From: Pseudorhodoplanes sp.
GTDB taxonomy: Bacteria; Pseudomonadota; Alphaproteobacteria; Rhizobiales; Xanthobacteraceae
Length of the DNA: 64,000 nucleotides
NCBI GenBank assembly: GCA_022843165.1
Contig: JALHOD010000009.1
Location: 1-64,000 of the forward strand
Direction of reading: 5' to 3'
The notes under the pieces were generated by a model. The model was given only the letters and a program-made list of their open reading frames with translations. It was not told the origin of the DNA and did no database searches. Shown here piece after piece: positions 1-9,157 of this stretch (position 1 is the stretch's first letter; every line of letters begins with the position of its first letter). The translations under genes were made by a program, and so were the position numbers.

Positions 1-80
1 TAGGAAAATATTCTACGGGCGAGAAGGATTTTCCAGAAGCGGGGAATCCGGCGATTCGAAAGCGCCCGGTCATCTCGCAA

Positions 81-110
81 ACAAAAAGCCCGGCATCGCT
101 GCCGGGCTTT
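81..110 (-). terminator. Rho-independent terminator of carD
   Basis: A 10-bp perfect stem (AAAGCCCGGC at 85-94 against GCCGGGCTTT at 101-110, 6-nt loop) is followed on the minus strand by a T-rich tail. It lies 31 bp past the carD stop codon, so it most likely ends the carD transcript. Positions 1-80 hold no gene that I can see. Confidence 0.85.
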
Positions 111-141
111 GCGTATCTCAGGTCCTGCCAGAGCCGGCCTT

Positions 142-936
142 TCAGGCCGCCTCTTCCTCGACCGCGCCGTCCTCGGCTTCCGCCGCTTCCGGCTTGGCCG
201 GTCCGCGGCGCGGGCCCTTGGCGAGCGCGGCCTCGATTTCCTTCACGGCCTCGGTCTCGGTGACGTGCTGCACGGCCGAGATCTCGCGCGAGAGGCGATC
301 CAGAGCCGCTTCATAAAGCTGGCGCTCGGAATAGGACTGTTCCGGCTGCTGCTCGGAGCGGAACAGGTCGCGCACCACCTCGGCGATGGCGACGATGTCG
401 CCGGAATTGATCTTGGCTTCGTATTCCTGCGCGCGGCGCGACCACATGGTGCGCTTGATGCGGGCGCGGCCCTTGAGCGTCTCCAGCGCCTTCTTGACGA
501 TGGCAGGCTCGGCGAGCTTGCGCATGCCGACGGACACGATCTTCGCGGTCGGAACGCGCAGCGTCATCTTGTCCTTGATGAAGGAGATGACGAACAGCTC
601 GAGCTTGGCGCCCGCCACTTCCTGCTCCTCGATGGCCATGATCTGGCCGACGCCGTGAGCGGGATAAACGATGAATTCAGAGGTCTTGAAACCCTGGCGC
701 TGGGTGGTCTTCTTGTTGGCGCTCATTCCGGAATTTGCTCCATCGCCGCCCGGTTTCGGCCGGCTTGCTGTCTTGGCCACGGGGGCCGCACGGCCGGGGA
801 GCCGCGAAGCCTGCGATGTCCGCCGCTCGGCGGAGGACGGTTTCGCCCGCCGGGTTGCGCCGGTGGGCGTCTTCTTGCCGCGCCGGGTCTGGCTGGCGGC
901 GGATTTCTTCGACTTTTGACGCGATTTATCTGCCAC
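142..936 (-). CDS. carD: CarD family transcriptional regulator
   Basis: CarD-type proteins bind RNA polymerase beta through an N-terminal RID/Tudor-like domain and steady the open complex, mainly at rRNA and housekeeping promoters. The core starts near residue 83 (TSEFIVYPAHGVGQI) and runs through a helical C-terminal domain to about residue 240, ending in an acidic Ala/Glu tail. Residues 1-70 are Lys/Arg/Ser/Ala-rich and low in complexity. A second in-frame ATG at 726 (MSANKK) has an upstream GGAG and would give a 194-residue protein closer to the usual CarD length, so the true start may be 726. The gene is last in a minus-strand cluster behind fdxA but has its own promoter-like sequence, and a terminator follows it. 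Confidence 0.92.
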   Translation of the reverse strand: MADKSRQKSKKSAASQTRRGKKTPTGATRRAKPSSAERRTSQASRLPGRAAPVAKTASRPKPGGDGANSGMSANKKTTQRQGFKTSEFIVYPAHGVGQIMAIEEQEVAGAKLELFVISFIKDKMTLRVPTAKIVSVGMRKLAEPAIVKKALETLKGRARIKRTMWSRRAQEYEAKINSGDIVAIAEVVRDLFRSEQQPEQSYSERQLYEAALDRLSREISAVQHVTETEAVKEIEAALAKGPRRGPAKPEAAEAEDGAVEEEAA

Positions 937-995
937 TGCTTTCGCGTGTGGAACGCACGCCCCTTCTGTTGACGGCTCCTCGCGGAACGGGCCCG

Positions 996-1020
996 AAAAA
1001 ATATGCTCCCCGCGGGGAGC
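996..1020 (-). terminator. Palindrome plus T-run in the carD leader (possible attenuator)
   Basis: GCTCCCCGCGGGGAGC (1005-1020) is a perfect 16-bp palindrome. On the minus strand it is followed by ATATTTTTT, the layout of an intrinsic terminator. It sits between the candidate carD promoter (1048-1075) and the carD coding region, so it could attenuate carD or end read-through from fdxA. A perfect palindrome leaves few loop bases, so the effective stem is shorter. Confidence 0.5.
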
Positions 1021-1047
1021 TACCGGTTATGTCGTTCCAATTGAGCC

Positions 1048-1075
1048 AATATACCACATTTTCCGCGAAAATCAA
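1048..1075 (-). promoter_or_regulatory. Candidate sigma-70 promoter for carD
   Basis: Read on the minus strand: TTGATT (1070-1075), a 16-bp spacer, then TATATT (1048-1053). It lies between fdxA and carD and points at carD. It is one of the better housekeeping-type promoter matches in the window, but has no experimental support. Confidence 0.5.
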
Positions 1076-1163
1076 TGTGTTATGGCGTTGCAAAACGGCA
1101 ACTTAGATATGCGGCGCGGGGCTTTTCCGCAATAATCGTTAAGGATCGGCGGGCGCGACCGCT

Positions 1164-1499
1164 CTAATTGCCGGTACCGGGTTCCGGGGAAAAATATTTT
1201 TCCTTGTCCGGTTTGCCTTCCCACTCCTTGGCGTCGGCCGGCGGGTCCTTCTTGGCGGTGATGTTCGGCCAGAGCTGGGCGTATTCGGCGTTCAGCGCCA
1301 GCCACTTCTCCAGCCCCGGCTCGGTGTCGGGCTTGATCGCCTCGACCGGGCATTCCGGCTCGCACACCCCGCAATCGATGCATTCGTCGGGATGGATGAC
1401 GAGCATGTTCTCGCCTTCATAGAAGCAGTCGACCGGACACACTTCGACGCAGTCCATGAACTTGCACTTGATGCAGCTCTCATTGACGACGTAGGTCAT
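1164..1499 (-). CDS. fdxA: Seven-iron ferredoxin FdxA
   Basis: This is a small soluble electron carrier of the 3Fe-4S/4Fe-4S type. Cysteines appear as [14 protein letters not shown] near the N-terminus and [12 protein letters not shown] near residue 40, the two-cluster pattern of FdxA. The C-terminal part ([18 protein letters not shown]) is the usual FdxA extension. The ATG at 1499 gives 111 residues, the family length; a TTG two codons upstream is less likely. It follows the Rsm22 methyltransferase gene by 84 bp on the same strand and precedes carD, an order familiar in Rhizobiales. Confidence 0.95.
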   Translation of the reverse strand: MTYVVNESCIKCKFMDCVEVCPVDCFYEGENMLVIHPDECIDCGVCEPECPVEAIKPDTEPGLEKWLALNAEYAQLWPNITAKKDPPADAKEWEGKPDKEKYFSPEPGTGN

Positions 1500-1583
1500 T
1501 CGCAATCCCGATAAAACGCCGAATCCGCTGGCGCGGCCCGTCCGCCGCGCGCTTGCCTAACGTAGGGTTCCGGGGCGGGCAAG

Positions 1584-2594
1584 TCATGGCCGTTCTGGAT
1601 CATGGCTGTCCTGCGCGTCACATGCGCCGGCCTGCGGCAGCGCATCGCCCCAGTCCAGCCGGCGCGCGGCCTTGTAGGCCTGGCCCTCGCGCCGGGTGAA
1701 CAGCCGCTCGCCGGCCGTGCCGTCGGCGCGGCAGAGCCTGAGCGTGACGCGGCCGCTGCCGGCTTTCGGCGGCGCGAGGACGCGGCCCTGAAACGCTGTC
1801 CCCGCACGCCGGGAGACGGCGAGATAACTGAATTTCTCGTCCTCCCACGGCACCTCCGCGCCTTTCACCCGCCGGTGAATGCGGCTGCGCGCGACCTTGC
1901 GGGAAAAATGGCACCAGTCAGGCTCCACGAGCGGACAGGCTTCGGCATGCGGACAGGGCGCGACGATGCGCGCTCCGGCCGCCAGCAGGCTGCTCCGGGC
2001 CTGCAGGATGCGGCGCCAGCCCGCCGGCGTGCCGGGCTCGACGATCATCAGCGTGTCGCCGGTCGCGGCCCAGGCCGCATCGATCAGGCGGGCGGCGGCG
2101 TCCGGCGCAAGCTCGTTCAGAACATAGGCGATGACGGCGAGATCGCGCTGAACGCCATCGGGAAGCCCGCCGGCAAGATCGGCATCCGTCCATGCGATCG
2201 TCCCGAGCGGGGCGGACACCGCCAATGCCTCGCCCAGCGCCCTGATGGCGCCGCTGCGCTCGACCAGCAGCGCATCCGACACCGGCCAGACCTGCGCGGC
2301 CGCCCACATCGCCGTGCCCGGCCCCGCCCCGATATCGAGCAAGGAGCGGGGCGCAAAATCCGGCCGCGCCGCCGCCACCGCGTCGAAGGCGGCGGAGATC
2401 GCGGCATAGGTCGCGGGCAGACGGGTGGCCAGATAGGCGCGGGCCGCCAGGTCGCCGGACATGTGCGGCGTACCGTCGCGGATTTCGCCGCGGTAGCGGT
2501 CCGACAGGGTTTTTGCCGCCGCCGCGAGATCGCCGAGCGCGACGGCGTCCAGCGCCCGGTCGACGGCCTGACGCAGGGCGGCCGGCAATTCCAT
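1584..2594 (-). CDS. Rsm22/METTL17-type small-subunit rRNA methyltransferase-like protein
   Basis: The protein has 336 residues. The class I methyltransferase core begins with the SAM-binding motif LLDIGAGPGTA at about 85-95. Three clustered cysteines follow: C214 and C220 in CPHAEAC, and C228 in DWCHF; a fourth candidate is C288 in LRLC. In mitochondrial METTL17/Rsm22 the equivalent cysteines bind a 4Fe-4S cluster and the protein helps assemble the small ribosomal subunit, possibly without methylating. A similar role here is inference. The gene begins 2 bp after the S4-domain gene, so the two are co-transcribed, and fdxA lies just downstream. Confidence 0.88.
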   Translation of the reverse strand: MELPAALRQAVDRALDAVALGDLAAAAKTLSDRYRGEIRDGTPHMSGDLAARAYLATRLPATYAAISAAFDAVAAARPDFAPRSLLDIGAGPGTAMWAAAQVWPVSDALLVERSGAIRALGEALAVSAPLGTIAWTDADLAGGLPDGVQRDLAVIAYVLNELAPDAAARLIDAAWAATGDTLMIVEPGTPAGWRRILQARSSLLAAGARIVAPCPHAEACPLVEPDWCHFSRKVARSRIHRRVKGAEVPWEDEKFSYLAVSRRAGTAFQGRVLAPPKAGSGRVTLRLCRADGTAGERLFTRREGQAYKAARRLDWGDALPQAGACDAQDSHDPERP

Positions 2595-2596
2595 GA

Positions 2597-2971
2597 TCAG
2601 GATTTCATCCAGCGGTCGAGCGCGCGGCGCTCGCGCTTGGTCGGCCGTCCGCTGCCGGGATCGCGAATCACCGGCGCGGCCAGGGTCGCCGGCGATTTTT
2701 CAGATGCGGGCGAAGGCTGAGAGATGTCCTCGAACAACAGGCTGGCGTCGGTGGCCGAGCCGCGTTTGTCGGCAAAACCCCGCACCTTCAGCACCCGCAC
2801 CCGCTCGAGCGCGATGGTCACCACATCGCCCGCCTTCACCGCGCGGCTGGGGGCGTCGATGCGCGCGCCGTTGATGCGCACGCGGCCGGTGCCGGCGAGA
2901 CCGGAGGCCGCCGTGCGGGTGCGCACCACGCGGGCGTGCCAGAGCCATTTGTCTACCCGCTGGCGATCCAA
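2597..2971 (-). CDS. S4-domain RNA-binding protein, Hsp15/HslR-like
   Basis: The protein has 124 residues. An S4 RNA-binding fold occupies roughly residues 3-65 (RVDKWLWHARVVRTRT, then VRINGARI). Hsp15-type proteins bind 50S subunits carrying a stalled nascent chain. The best start is TTG at 2971: it is preceded at about 10 nt by AGAGGAAG, and no in-frame ATG or GTG precedes the conserved RVDKWLW. It begins 15 bp after the helicase stop and ends 2 bp before the Rsm22 gene, so these form a translation-linked operon. The C-terminal 40 residues are basic and poorly conserved. Confidence 0.88.
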   Translation of the reverse strand: MDRQRVDKWLWHARVVRTRTAASGLAGTGRVRINGARIDAPSRAVKAGDVVTIALERVRVLKVRGFADKRGSATDASLLFEDISQPSPASEKSPATLAAPVIRDPGSGRPTKRERRALDRWMKS

Positions 2972-2986
2972 GAGAAAAATCTTCCT

Positions 2987-5900
2987 CTAGGTCCGTTCCT
3001 TGTTGCCCGATTCCAGTTGCGCCTTCAGCGCCGCCAATTTCGCGAACGGCGAGTTGGGATCGGGTTGACGTTCCGGCCGCTCACGGCGTTCCGGCCGCTC
3101 GTTGCGCTCACGCTTATCGTCGTGACGATCGCGCTTGCCGTGATGCTGCGGGCGCTGTCCGTCCGGACGATCGGCACGATGCGGACGCCGTCCGCGCTGA
3201 AACCGTTTCTCGCCCTGCGGCTTGGACGTATCCGCGGCGGGCGCTGCCGTCGCGTCAGCAGACGGCGCAAGCCCATTGGCATCCGCCGGCTGCGGCGCGG
3301 CAGCCTGCGAGCGATCGCCGCCTTTGCGCCCATGATGGCGGCTGGCGCGCGCATTGCGGCTGCGCTCGCGTCCCTCAAAACGGCCGGGCCGCCAGACTTC
3401 GATCATGTCCAGCTCCGCCGCGATGGTGGACGACTGCGCGTCTGCCGCGGCATCAGCCGTGACGGTCTCCGCAACAGCGCTTTCCGGCGATGCTGCAGCG
3501 TCCGTCGCCACGTCGCCGCCGTCGGCCGCCGGCGCGAGCGGCGCCGCTTCACTTGCAACTGTTTCGGTCACGGGGGGCACAAAAAGATTTTCCGGCAACA
3601 AGCTCGGACTGTCACTGATCTCGCGTGCCGCCACGACCGGCCCGGCGTCCGGCTCCAGGGATCCGGCTTCACTTTGCGCCGTTTCGACTTCAGGCGCGGC
3701 ATTGGCCGGTGCTGCGTTCTCCACCGGCACGGCGGCTTGCGCCACCAGTTCCGCAGGCTTCAGACGGCGCTCCATGCGATAGCCGAGCGCACGCAGGATC
3801 GAGGCGAAATCCTCGCCGGACGATCCCACCAGCGATGTCATCCCGACCGTGACCGTGAAGCACGTACCGTCCAGCGCTCCTTGCGGCTTCACGCCGGGCG
3901 CATTCTCGCGCCAGGCCAGCGCCGGACGGATCAGATCGGCGAGACGTTCCAGGATATCCACGCGCACGGCGCGTTCGCCGCAGACGCGATAGCCCGCGGT
4001 GCGATAGAGCAGCTTGGGTATCTCCTTGTTCACCGGGATAGACGTGCGTCCACTCGACGCAAGCTGCTGCACTTCCTCCAGGCCCGGCACGTCCGGATTG
4101 TCCTGCTTGAGCGCAAAGAGCTGCGTGGCGAGCGCGCGTGGCGCCGGCTTCAACAATTGCGGGATATAGATGTGGTAAGCGCCGAAACGCACCCCGTATT
4201 TGCGCAAAGTGGCGCGCGCGGGCTGATCGAGCCCTTTCACATCTTCGGCGATCTTGTGGCGTTCCAAGACACCCAACGCCTCGATCAACTGGAAGGCGAT
4301 GCCGCGCGCAATGCCAGTGACATCCTCGGCCGCGCCGAGCGCGATCAACTGACCCAGCAATTTATCGACATGCGCCTTGAGCCACAGATCGAGCCGCGCC
4401 TGTACCAGATCGCGCGACGCGCCCGTGAGCTGTTCATCCGCCAGGATGCGGATGCGCGGACGCATGACCTCTTCACCGGCGACCAGCTTGCCGACGGCGT
4501 CACCGGTCCAGCGCAGAGTGCCGTCGGAGGCGAGCACGAACTGATCGTCCGCCGCCTGCGACAAACGCTGGGCGCGTGCGTCGATTTCCCCGGCCAGCGC
4601 CTTCTGCGCCGCGGCTGCAAGCGCCTTGGCTTCAGGCTCGCCGGCTGAAGCGTCAGCCGCGAAACGGAAACCTTCGAGACGGCCGACGACATGGCCTTCA
4701 ACCGTCACTTCGCCAGTTTTTGAAATTTCACTTTCCAATGTCGTGTTCTCGCGCAATCGCCGCATCAAGACGCTGGTGCGGCGATCGACGAAGCGAGCCG
4801 TGAGGCGTTCATGCAAGGCATCCGATAATTTGTCCTCGACCGCGCGCGTGACACCCTGCCAATGATCCGGATCGGCAAGCCAGTCCGGTCGATTGGCAAC
4901 AAACGTCCAGGTGCGAACATGCGCGATCCGTGTGGAAAGGGTGTCGATATCGCCTTCGGTGCGGTCCGCCTGCTCCACCTGACGAGCGAACCAATCAGTG
5001 GGGATTTTACCCTCCCGCATCAGAAATCCATAGAGGGTCGTGACAAGTTCTGCATGGTTGGCAGGCGCGATTTTACGGTAATCCGGAACCTGACAGGCCT
5101 CCCAGAGACATTCCACAGCTGCGCGCGTCCGGGCCAGATTGCGAATGTCTGCGTCACGCGCAGCATGTTCCAGCACCAGAATATCTTCGGCGACCGGGGC
5201 ACGGGTCAGTCCCTGCTCGTCCGGCAACGTCGCAAGCGACGCCTGTAATGCGCCAATTGATGCGAAATCGAGCGCCGAATTGCGCCATTGCAGGATTTTT
5301 ACCGGTTCGAAGGAATGACCTTCCAGCCGTTCGACCAGTTCTTCGTCGAAAGGCTGGCAGCGGCCAGTGGTGCCGAATGTGCCATCGCGGGTCGCGCGAC
5401 CGGCCCGGCCCGCGATCTGCGCGAGTTCCGCCGGATTCAGGTTGCGGTACTGATAGCCGTCGAATTTGCGGTCGGATGCGAAGGCGACGTGGTCGACGTC
5501 GAGATTGAGCCCCATGCCGATGGCATCAGTGGCGACCAGATAATCGACATCGCCGGACTGATACAGCTCAACTTGCGCATTGCGAGTGCGCGGCGACAAT
5601 GAGCCCAAAACCACCGCGACACCGCCGCGCTGACGCCGCACCAGTTCGCCGATCGCATAAACTTCGTCGGCCGAAAAGGCGACGATCGCCGAACGGCGCG
5701 GCAAACGCGTCAGTTTGCGGTCGCCGGCATGGGTTAACATCGACAATCGCGGCCGCGTCACAACATGCGCGCCCGGCAGCAGCTTTTCCACCATCGGACG
5801 CATGGTGGCCGCGCCCAACAGCAGAGTTTCCTCGCGTCCACGCCGGTTCAGCATGCGATCGGTGAAAACATGTCCGCGTTCGAAATCCGCGGCAATCTGC

Positions 5901-6226
5901 ACTTCGTCGATGGCGAGAAACGCCGGGTTGAGATCGCGCGGCATGGCTTCGACGGTCGACACCCAGAAACGCGGGTTCGGCGGTTTGATCTTTTCCTCGC
6001 CGGTGATCAGCGCGACGGAACCCGCGCCGACGCGGTCGGCAACCTTGCTGTAAACCTCGCGCGCCAGAAGCCGCAGCGGCAAGCCGATCATGCCGGACGA
6101 ATGCGCGAGCATGCGTTCGATGGCGAGATGGGTCTTGCCGGTATTGGTGGGACCGAGTACCGCGGTGACGCCTGCGCCGCGGGCGCGGGCGTCGCTGCGG
6201 ACGGACGACGAAAATGAAATTGCCAT
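2987..6226 (-). CDS. SUV3-like superfamily 2 RNA/DNA helicase with long disordered C-terminus
   Basis: From the ATG at 6226 the protein has 1079 residues. Motif I GPTNTGKT is at about 25-32, the Walker B-type DEVQ near 105, and motif VI QIAGRAGR near 275. This matches alphaproteobacterial relatives of the mitochondrial RNA helicase SUV3, which unwinds RNA for decay. A GTG at 6274 would add 16 residues, but the ATG places motif I at the usual distance from the N-terminus. From about residue 810 the protein is Ala/Glu/Pro-rich, and residues about 930-1060 are Arg/His/Asp-rich with RERPERRERPER-like repeats, as in RNA-degradosome scaffolds. It heads the operon with the S4 protein and Rsm22. Confidence 0.9.
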   Translation of the reverse strand: MAISFSSSVRSDARARGAGVTAVLGPTNTGKTHLAIERMLAHSSGMIGLPLRLLAREVYSKVADRVGAGSVALITGEEKIKPPNPRFWVSTVEAMPRDLNPAFLAIDEVQIAADFERGHVFTDRMLNRRGREETLLLGAATMRPMVEKLLPGAHVVTRPRLSMLTHAGDRKLTRLPRRSAIVAFSADEVYAIGELVRRQRGGVAVVLGSLSPRTRNAQVELYQSGDVDYLVATDAIGMGLNLDVDHVAFASDRKFDGYQYRNLNPAELAQIAGRAGRATRDGTFGTTGRCQPFDEELVERLEGHSFEPVKILQWRNSALDFASIGALQASLATLPDEQGLTRAPVAEDILVLEHAARDADIRNLARTRAAVECLWEACQVPDYRKIAPANHAELVTTLYGFLMREGKIPTDWFARQVEQADRTEGDIDTLSTRIAHVRTWTFVANRPDWLADPDHWQGVTRAVEDKLSDALHERLTARFVDRRTSVLMRRLRENTTLESEISKTGEVTVEGHVVGRLEGFRFAADASAGEPEAKALAAAAQKALAGEIDARAQRLSQAADDQFVLASDGTLRWTGDAVGKLVAGEEVMRPRIRILADEQLTGASRDLVQARLDLWLKAHVDKLLGQLIALGAAEDVTGIARGIAFQLIEALGVLERHKIAEDVKGLDQPARATLRKYGVRFGAYHIYIPQLLKPAPRALATQLFALKQDNPDVPGLEEVQQLASSGRTSIPVNKEIPKLLYRTAGYRVCGERAVRVDILERLADLIRPALAWRENAPGVKPQGALDGTCFTVTVGMTSLVGSSGEDFASILRALGYRMERRLKPAELVAQAAVPVENAAPANAAPEVETAQSEAGSLEPDAGPVVAAREISDSPSLLPENLFVPPVTETVASEAAPLAPAADGGDVATDAAASPESAVAETVTADAAADAQSSTIAAELDMIEVWRPGRFEGRERSRNARASRHHGRKGGDRSQAAAPQPADANGLAPSADATAAPAADTSKPQGEKRFQRGRRPHRADRPDGQRPQHHGKRDRHDDKRERNERPERRERPERQPDPNSPFAKLAALKAQLESGNKERT

Positions 6227-6637
6227 CAATGATCCGGATTTGGATGGGCCGTTTCTAAGGCGCCGTTGCGCCACGCAGCAGGGCCGATTCTCTCTTCCTC
6301 ACGGGCGCTGCCGCCAACGAAACTGCCGCAATGTCCTGTCCTCTGTATCACAATGCGACGCCCGCACAGCGCTTTCGCGGTCGCCGCTTAAGCTCCGGAA
6401 CGAGTCTGGAACAAATCGCGGCCGAATCGCGGACTCTGCATCTGTCGGGCTTCGTTCCCGCGACATGTAGGAGTTTTTGGGTGCCGCCCGCTATATAGGG
6501 TGTTTTCAGGTTCGTGCGAGCGCGACCAAAGCAGTGCTTCCGTTAACAGCCGGTCGAATGGCCCGCCCTGCGGAGTCAACCGCGATTTGAGCCCAAGCTG
6601 TGGATAAGTTCGAAGCCGCTCCGACGGCCAGGTCCGT
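6227..6637. other. Intergenic stretch between DUF3108 gene and helicase
   Basis: About 410 bp with no convincing gene. It should hold the helicase promoter (minus strand); CCTATATAG near 6487-6496 is a possible -10 region but I see no matching -35. Reading frames here lack a ribosome-binding site and any recognisable protein. Confidence 0.5.
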
Positions 6638-7492
6638 CTACTGCGTCTTGGCAGCCGCCCTGGCGGAAAGCGGAGCGGAGACAAATTGTGTCGCCTCCAA
6701 CTCGCCGGTGCCGAACGGGGTCGGAATCGAAAGCTTGATCGGGGCCAGCACGCGCGTGCCAGCAATGGGAGCGAGCCAGACTTCCATGTCACGCTGGGCG
6801 ACCAGATACTTGATGGCCGGACGATCCGGGATGTGGCCGGCGAGCGGGGCGAAATAAATCGAACAGACCAGAACCTGGCCTTCATAGCCCTTCACTTTGA
6901 ACTTCTCGAACCGCTTGAAGGTCATGGTCAGGTCATAGCGCATGCGGCCATCGAAAACCGGCGCATGGCGCTGGCAATTGTCCTGAGCCAGCACATCGCC
7001 ATTGCCGGGTACACGCACCAAGGAGGCCGTCATCGGATCGAACACATTCCGGCGATGCGCGTCCGTCACCGGAATGCGCGCGCTGGACGGCGGCGTCGGC
7101 GGGATCACGTCGAAATCCTTCACAGCGCCGGCATTGAGGGTGATGCGGATCTCCTCGGTCTTCTTGCCGGTGATCATCGACGCGGCATAGCTCGTGGGCG
7201 AAAACTCGTTGCCCTTGACCAGTCCGCGCGAGGCGCCGGTGCCTTCGCCGCGGCCAAAGACCCTGGCCAGCCCGGTGGTCATTCCGCTGGCGACGGCGGT
7301 GAACTGGTCTTCACCGGCATCGACAATCCAGGTTCCCTGCCCGAGCTTGATCCCGGCCAGCGTTGCGTTGTAGCGGGCCTCAAGGCGGCCCTGCGCGAAC
7401 ACGGCCTCGCCCGCGCCATCCACGATCACCAGGCCGCACAAGGCAAGCAGCCCGAAACCGATGCGACGTGTCAGATGAGCGGCGCAAACCAC
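6638..7492 (-). CDS. DUF3108 domain-containing exported protein
   Basis: DUF3108 proteins are exported beta-rich proteins of unknown function. The chosen start is the GTG at 7492, preceded at 8 nt by AAAGGA. It gives 284 residues and puts the hydrophobic signal segment (IGFGLLALCGLVIVDG, cleavage near VFAQ) close to the N-terminus. An ATG at 7597 would place 35 polar residues ahead of the signal and lacks a good binding site. The mature part (LEARYNATLAGIKLG... VKGYEGQVLVC... MEVWLAPIAGTRVLAPIKL) fits the family throughout. It is divergent from rpmB and has no operon partner. Confidence 0.88.
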   Translation of the reverse strand: MVCAAHLTRRIGFGLLALCGLVIVDGAGEAVFAQGRLEARYNATLAGIKLGQGTWIVDAGEDQFTAVASGMTTGLARVFGRGEGTGASRGLVKGNEFSPTSYAASMITGKKTEEIRITLNAGAVKDFDVIPPTPPSSARIPVTDAHRRNVFDPMTASLVRVPGNGDVLAQDNCQRHAPVFDGRMRYDLTMTFKRFEKFKVKGYEGQVLVCSIYFAPLAGHIPDRPAIKYLVAQRDMEVWLAPIAGTRVLAPIKLSIPTPFGTGELEATQFVSAPLSARAAAKTQ

Positions 7493-7651
7493 GATTCTGG
7501 TCCTTTGAGCGGCCGTCGGCCGGCACTCCAGACTAGACGATTCCCGCCAAACAGGCAGAAATTCCCAGTCCATGCCGGGATTTAACGGCATTCTCATTCA
7601 TTTGGCCCCGAATGCGCCGATTGTGTGATGGGGCGCTGGGGCGGGGTTTGC

Positions 7652-7680
7652 TTGACGCTTCCCGCCCCCCTCTTTATAGG
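7652..7680 (+). promoter_or_regulatory. Sigma-70 type promoter for rpmB
   Basis: TTGACG (7652-7657), a 17-bp spacer and TATAGG (7675-7680) point at rpmB, whose ATG is 80 bp downstream. Both hexamers and the spacing are close to consensus, as expected for a ribosomal protein gene. Confidence 0.7.
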
Positions 7681-7760
7681 ACAGCGGTCTCCCGCAGGGA
7701 TCGACCGAGCCAACCGGGCGCAATGGCGTCGCGGGGCAGATTTTTTGAAGGATCAAGACC

Positions 7761-8051
7761 ATGTCGCGGCAATGCGATTTGACCGGAAAGAAGGCCCTTG
7801 TCGGTCACAAGGTGAGCCATTCCAACCGCAAGACCAAGCGGCGCTTTCTGCCGAATCTGGTGAACGTGACGCTGATGTCGGATGCCCTCAGCCGCTCGGT
7901 GCGGCTGCGCATTTCGACCAACGCGCTGAAGACCGTCGATCACCGCGGTGGCCTCGACGCGTTCCTGGTGAAGGCCAAGGACGTTCAGCTGTCGCCGCGC
8001 GCGCTGGAACTGAAGCGCGCCGTGAAAAAGAAGCTGGCGCCAGCGAGCTGA
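7761..8051 (+). CDS. rpmB: 50S ribosomal protein L28
   Basis: L28 is a structural protein of the large subunit. The 96-residue sequence has the family N-terminus ([20 protein letters not shown]) and the basic [13 protein letters not shown] segment, and is of normal alphaproteobacterial length. The ATG at 7761 is preceded by GAAGGA. It is a single-gene unit with its own promoter and terminator, and is convergent with the phytase-like gene. Confidence 0.98.
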   Translation: MSRQCDLTGKKALVGHKVSHSNRKTKRRFLPNLVNVTLMSDALSRSVRLRISTNALKTVDHRGGLDAFLVKAKDVQLSPRALELKRAVKKKLAPAS

Positions 8052-8098
8052 TTTTCGAATTCGATGCGAGCGAGCCTCGCACACTTGTGTTTTCCTAA

Positions 8099-8129
8099 AT
8101 GGCCGGGATCGCTCCTGGCCATAATTTTT
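8099..8129 (+). terminator. rpmB terminator (ATGGCCGGG-family palindrome)
   Basis: ATGGCCGGGA (8099-8108) pairs with TCCTGGCCAT (8113-8122) over 10 bp with one G-U pair and a 4-nt loop, then AATTTTT. It lies between the convergent rpmB and phytase-like genes. Similar hairpins occur at 25778, 44594 and 48389. Confidence 0.85.
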
Positions 8130-8134
8130 CGGGC

Positions 8135-9157
8135 CTATTTATCCAGCAGATTGAACTGAAGCAGCAGCGTGCGCTGGATAATCGAGAAATTGTCATCGGA
8201 CACCAGTGTCAGCACGGTCGCACCGTCGGCGGCGCGATGCACGCTGAGGCCCTCCATGTTGTCGATCTGGTAGCCCATGTCGACCTGGATCAGATTCGGG
8301 CCGTCCAGCACCATGCCCGGACCGATCGCGGACAGCGCCACGCGCCGGATGCGCATCGCCACGCCCTGACGCCAGGTGAAGAACCGTTCCAGGATCAGGA
8401 GATCGGATGACGGCGTGAGCGCGCAATCGACGATGTCGAAATCGTCCTTGCGTTTCACCGTGAAGTTGCCCGGCTTCGGGCCGCCGATCAGAAAGCCGCG
8501 GATATTGCCTTCGGCATCCAGCCCGCGTTCCGAAATCGCGATCAGCGCGCCGGCGAGCGGCGTTCCCTTCGGAGCGGCCACCAGACATTCCAAACCCCGG
8601 TTGCTCGGCAACCTGGCAAGCTCTGACGGGACCGGAACGATCTGTCCGCGCGCCAGCAAACCGTCCTTGCCGTAATCGAAGCGCAGGATGCGGTGCACGC
8701 GCTCCAGCGCGACATAGGCGATATTGCCGTCCAGCGTCAGCGCCTCGGTGTCGTACCAGCCGCGAGCCGCGATCGTACGACCATCGGAACCGAGCATTGG
8801 CGCCATCTCAGCGTCGGAAATGCCCGCCAGCCTGTTGCCGCGATAAACGATTCGCCCGCGCAGCCAGTCGGCCTTGTCAGTCACCGCGAGGAAATTTGCG
8901 CCATCCGACGCGACGCGGATCGCCGACAGACCGCCAAAATTTTTGGCGGGCGACGACAATTCCAGGCCGCCGCGGAATTCGAGCGATCCAAAGATGCGGC
9001 GATCAGGCTCGGCGGGTTGAAAGGATTCTATCGGCTTGGCGCGGATCTCGATTTTTTCGACAATGCCGGACGGGCGCGGCGACTGCGCAAACAGTGTTAC
9101 CGTGGCGATCAGGCTGGCAACGACTGCGAGCGCCGCCATCACAAGCCGTCTGCTCAC
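8135..9157 (-). CDS. Esterase-like/phytase-like beta-propeller exported protein
   Basis: The protein has 340 residues with an N-terminal signal segment ([20 protein letters not shown]). The rest matches the phytase-like (esterase-like activity) family: FGGLSAIRV near 75, [10 protein letters not shown] near 138, and SNRGLECL near 185. Members are periplasmic six-bladed propellers; true substrates are mostly unknown. The start is GTG at 9157, overlapping the cobT stop by 4 bp (GTGA), so it is translationally coupled to cobT. Nothing in the sequence links it to cobalamin synthesis beyond this position. Confidence 0.85.
   Translation of the reverse strand: MSRRLVMAALAVVASLIATVTLFAQSPRPSGIVEKIEIRAKPIESFQPAEPDRRIFGSLEFRGGLELSSPAKNFGGLSAIRVASDGANFLAVTDKADWLRGRIVYRGNRLAGISDAEMAPMLGSDGRTIAARGWYDTEALTLDGNIAYVALERVHRILRFDYGKDGLLARGQIVPVPSELARLPSNRGLECLVAAPKGTPLAGALIAISERGLDAEGNIRGFLIGGPKPGNFTVKRKDDFDIVDCALTPSSDLLILERFFTWRQGVAMRIRRVALSAIGPGMVLDGPNLIQVDMGYQIDNMEGLSVHRAADGATVLTLVSDDNFSIIQRTLLLQFNLLDK

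Noticed and set aside
2936-4648. 570-codon plus-strand frame across the helicase gene
   Set aside because: Antisense to the helicase, very Arg-rich, no start signal.
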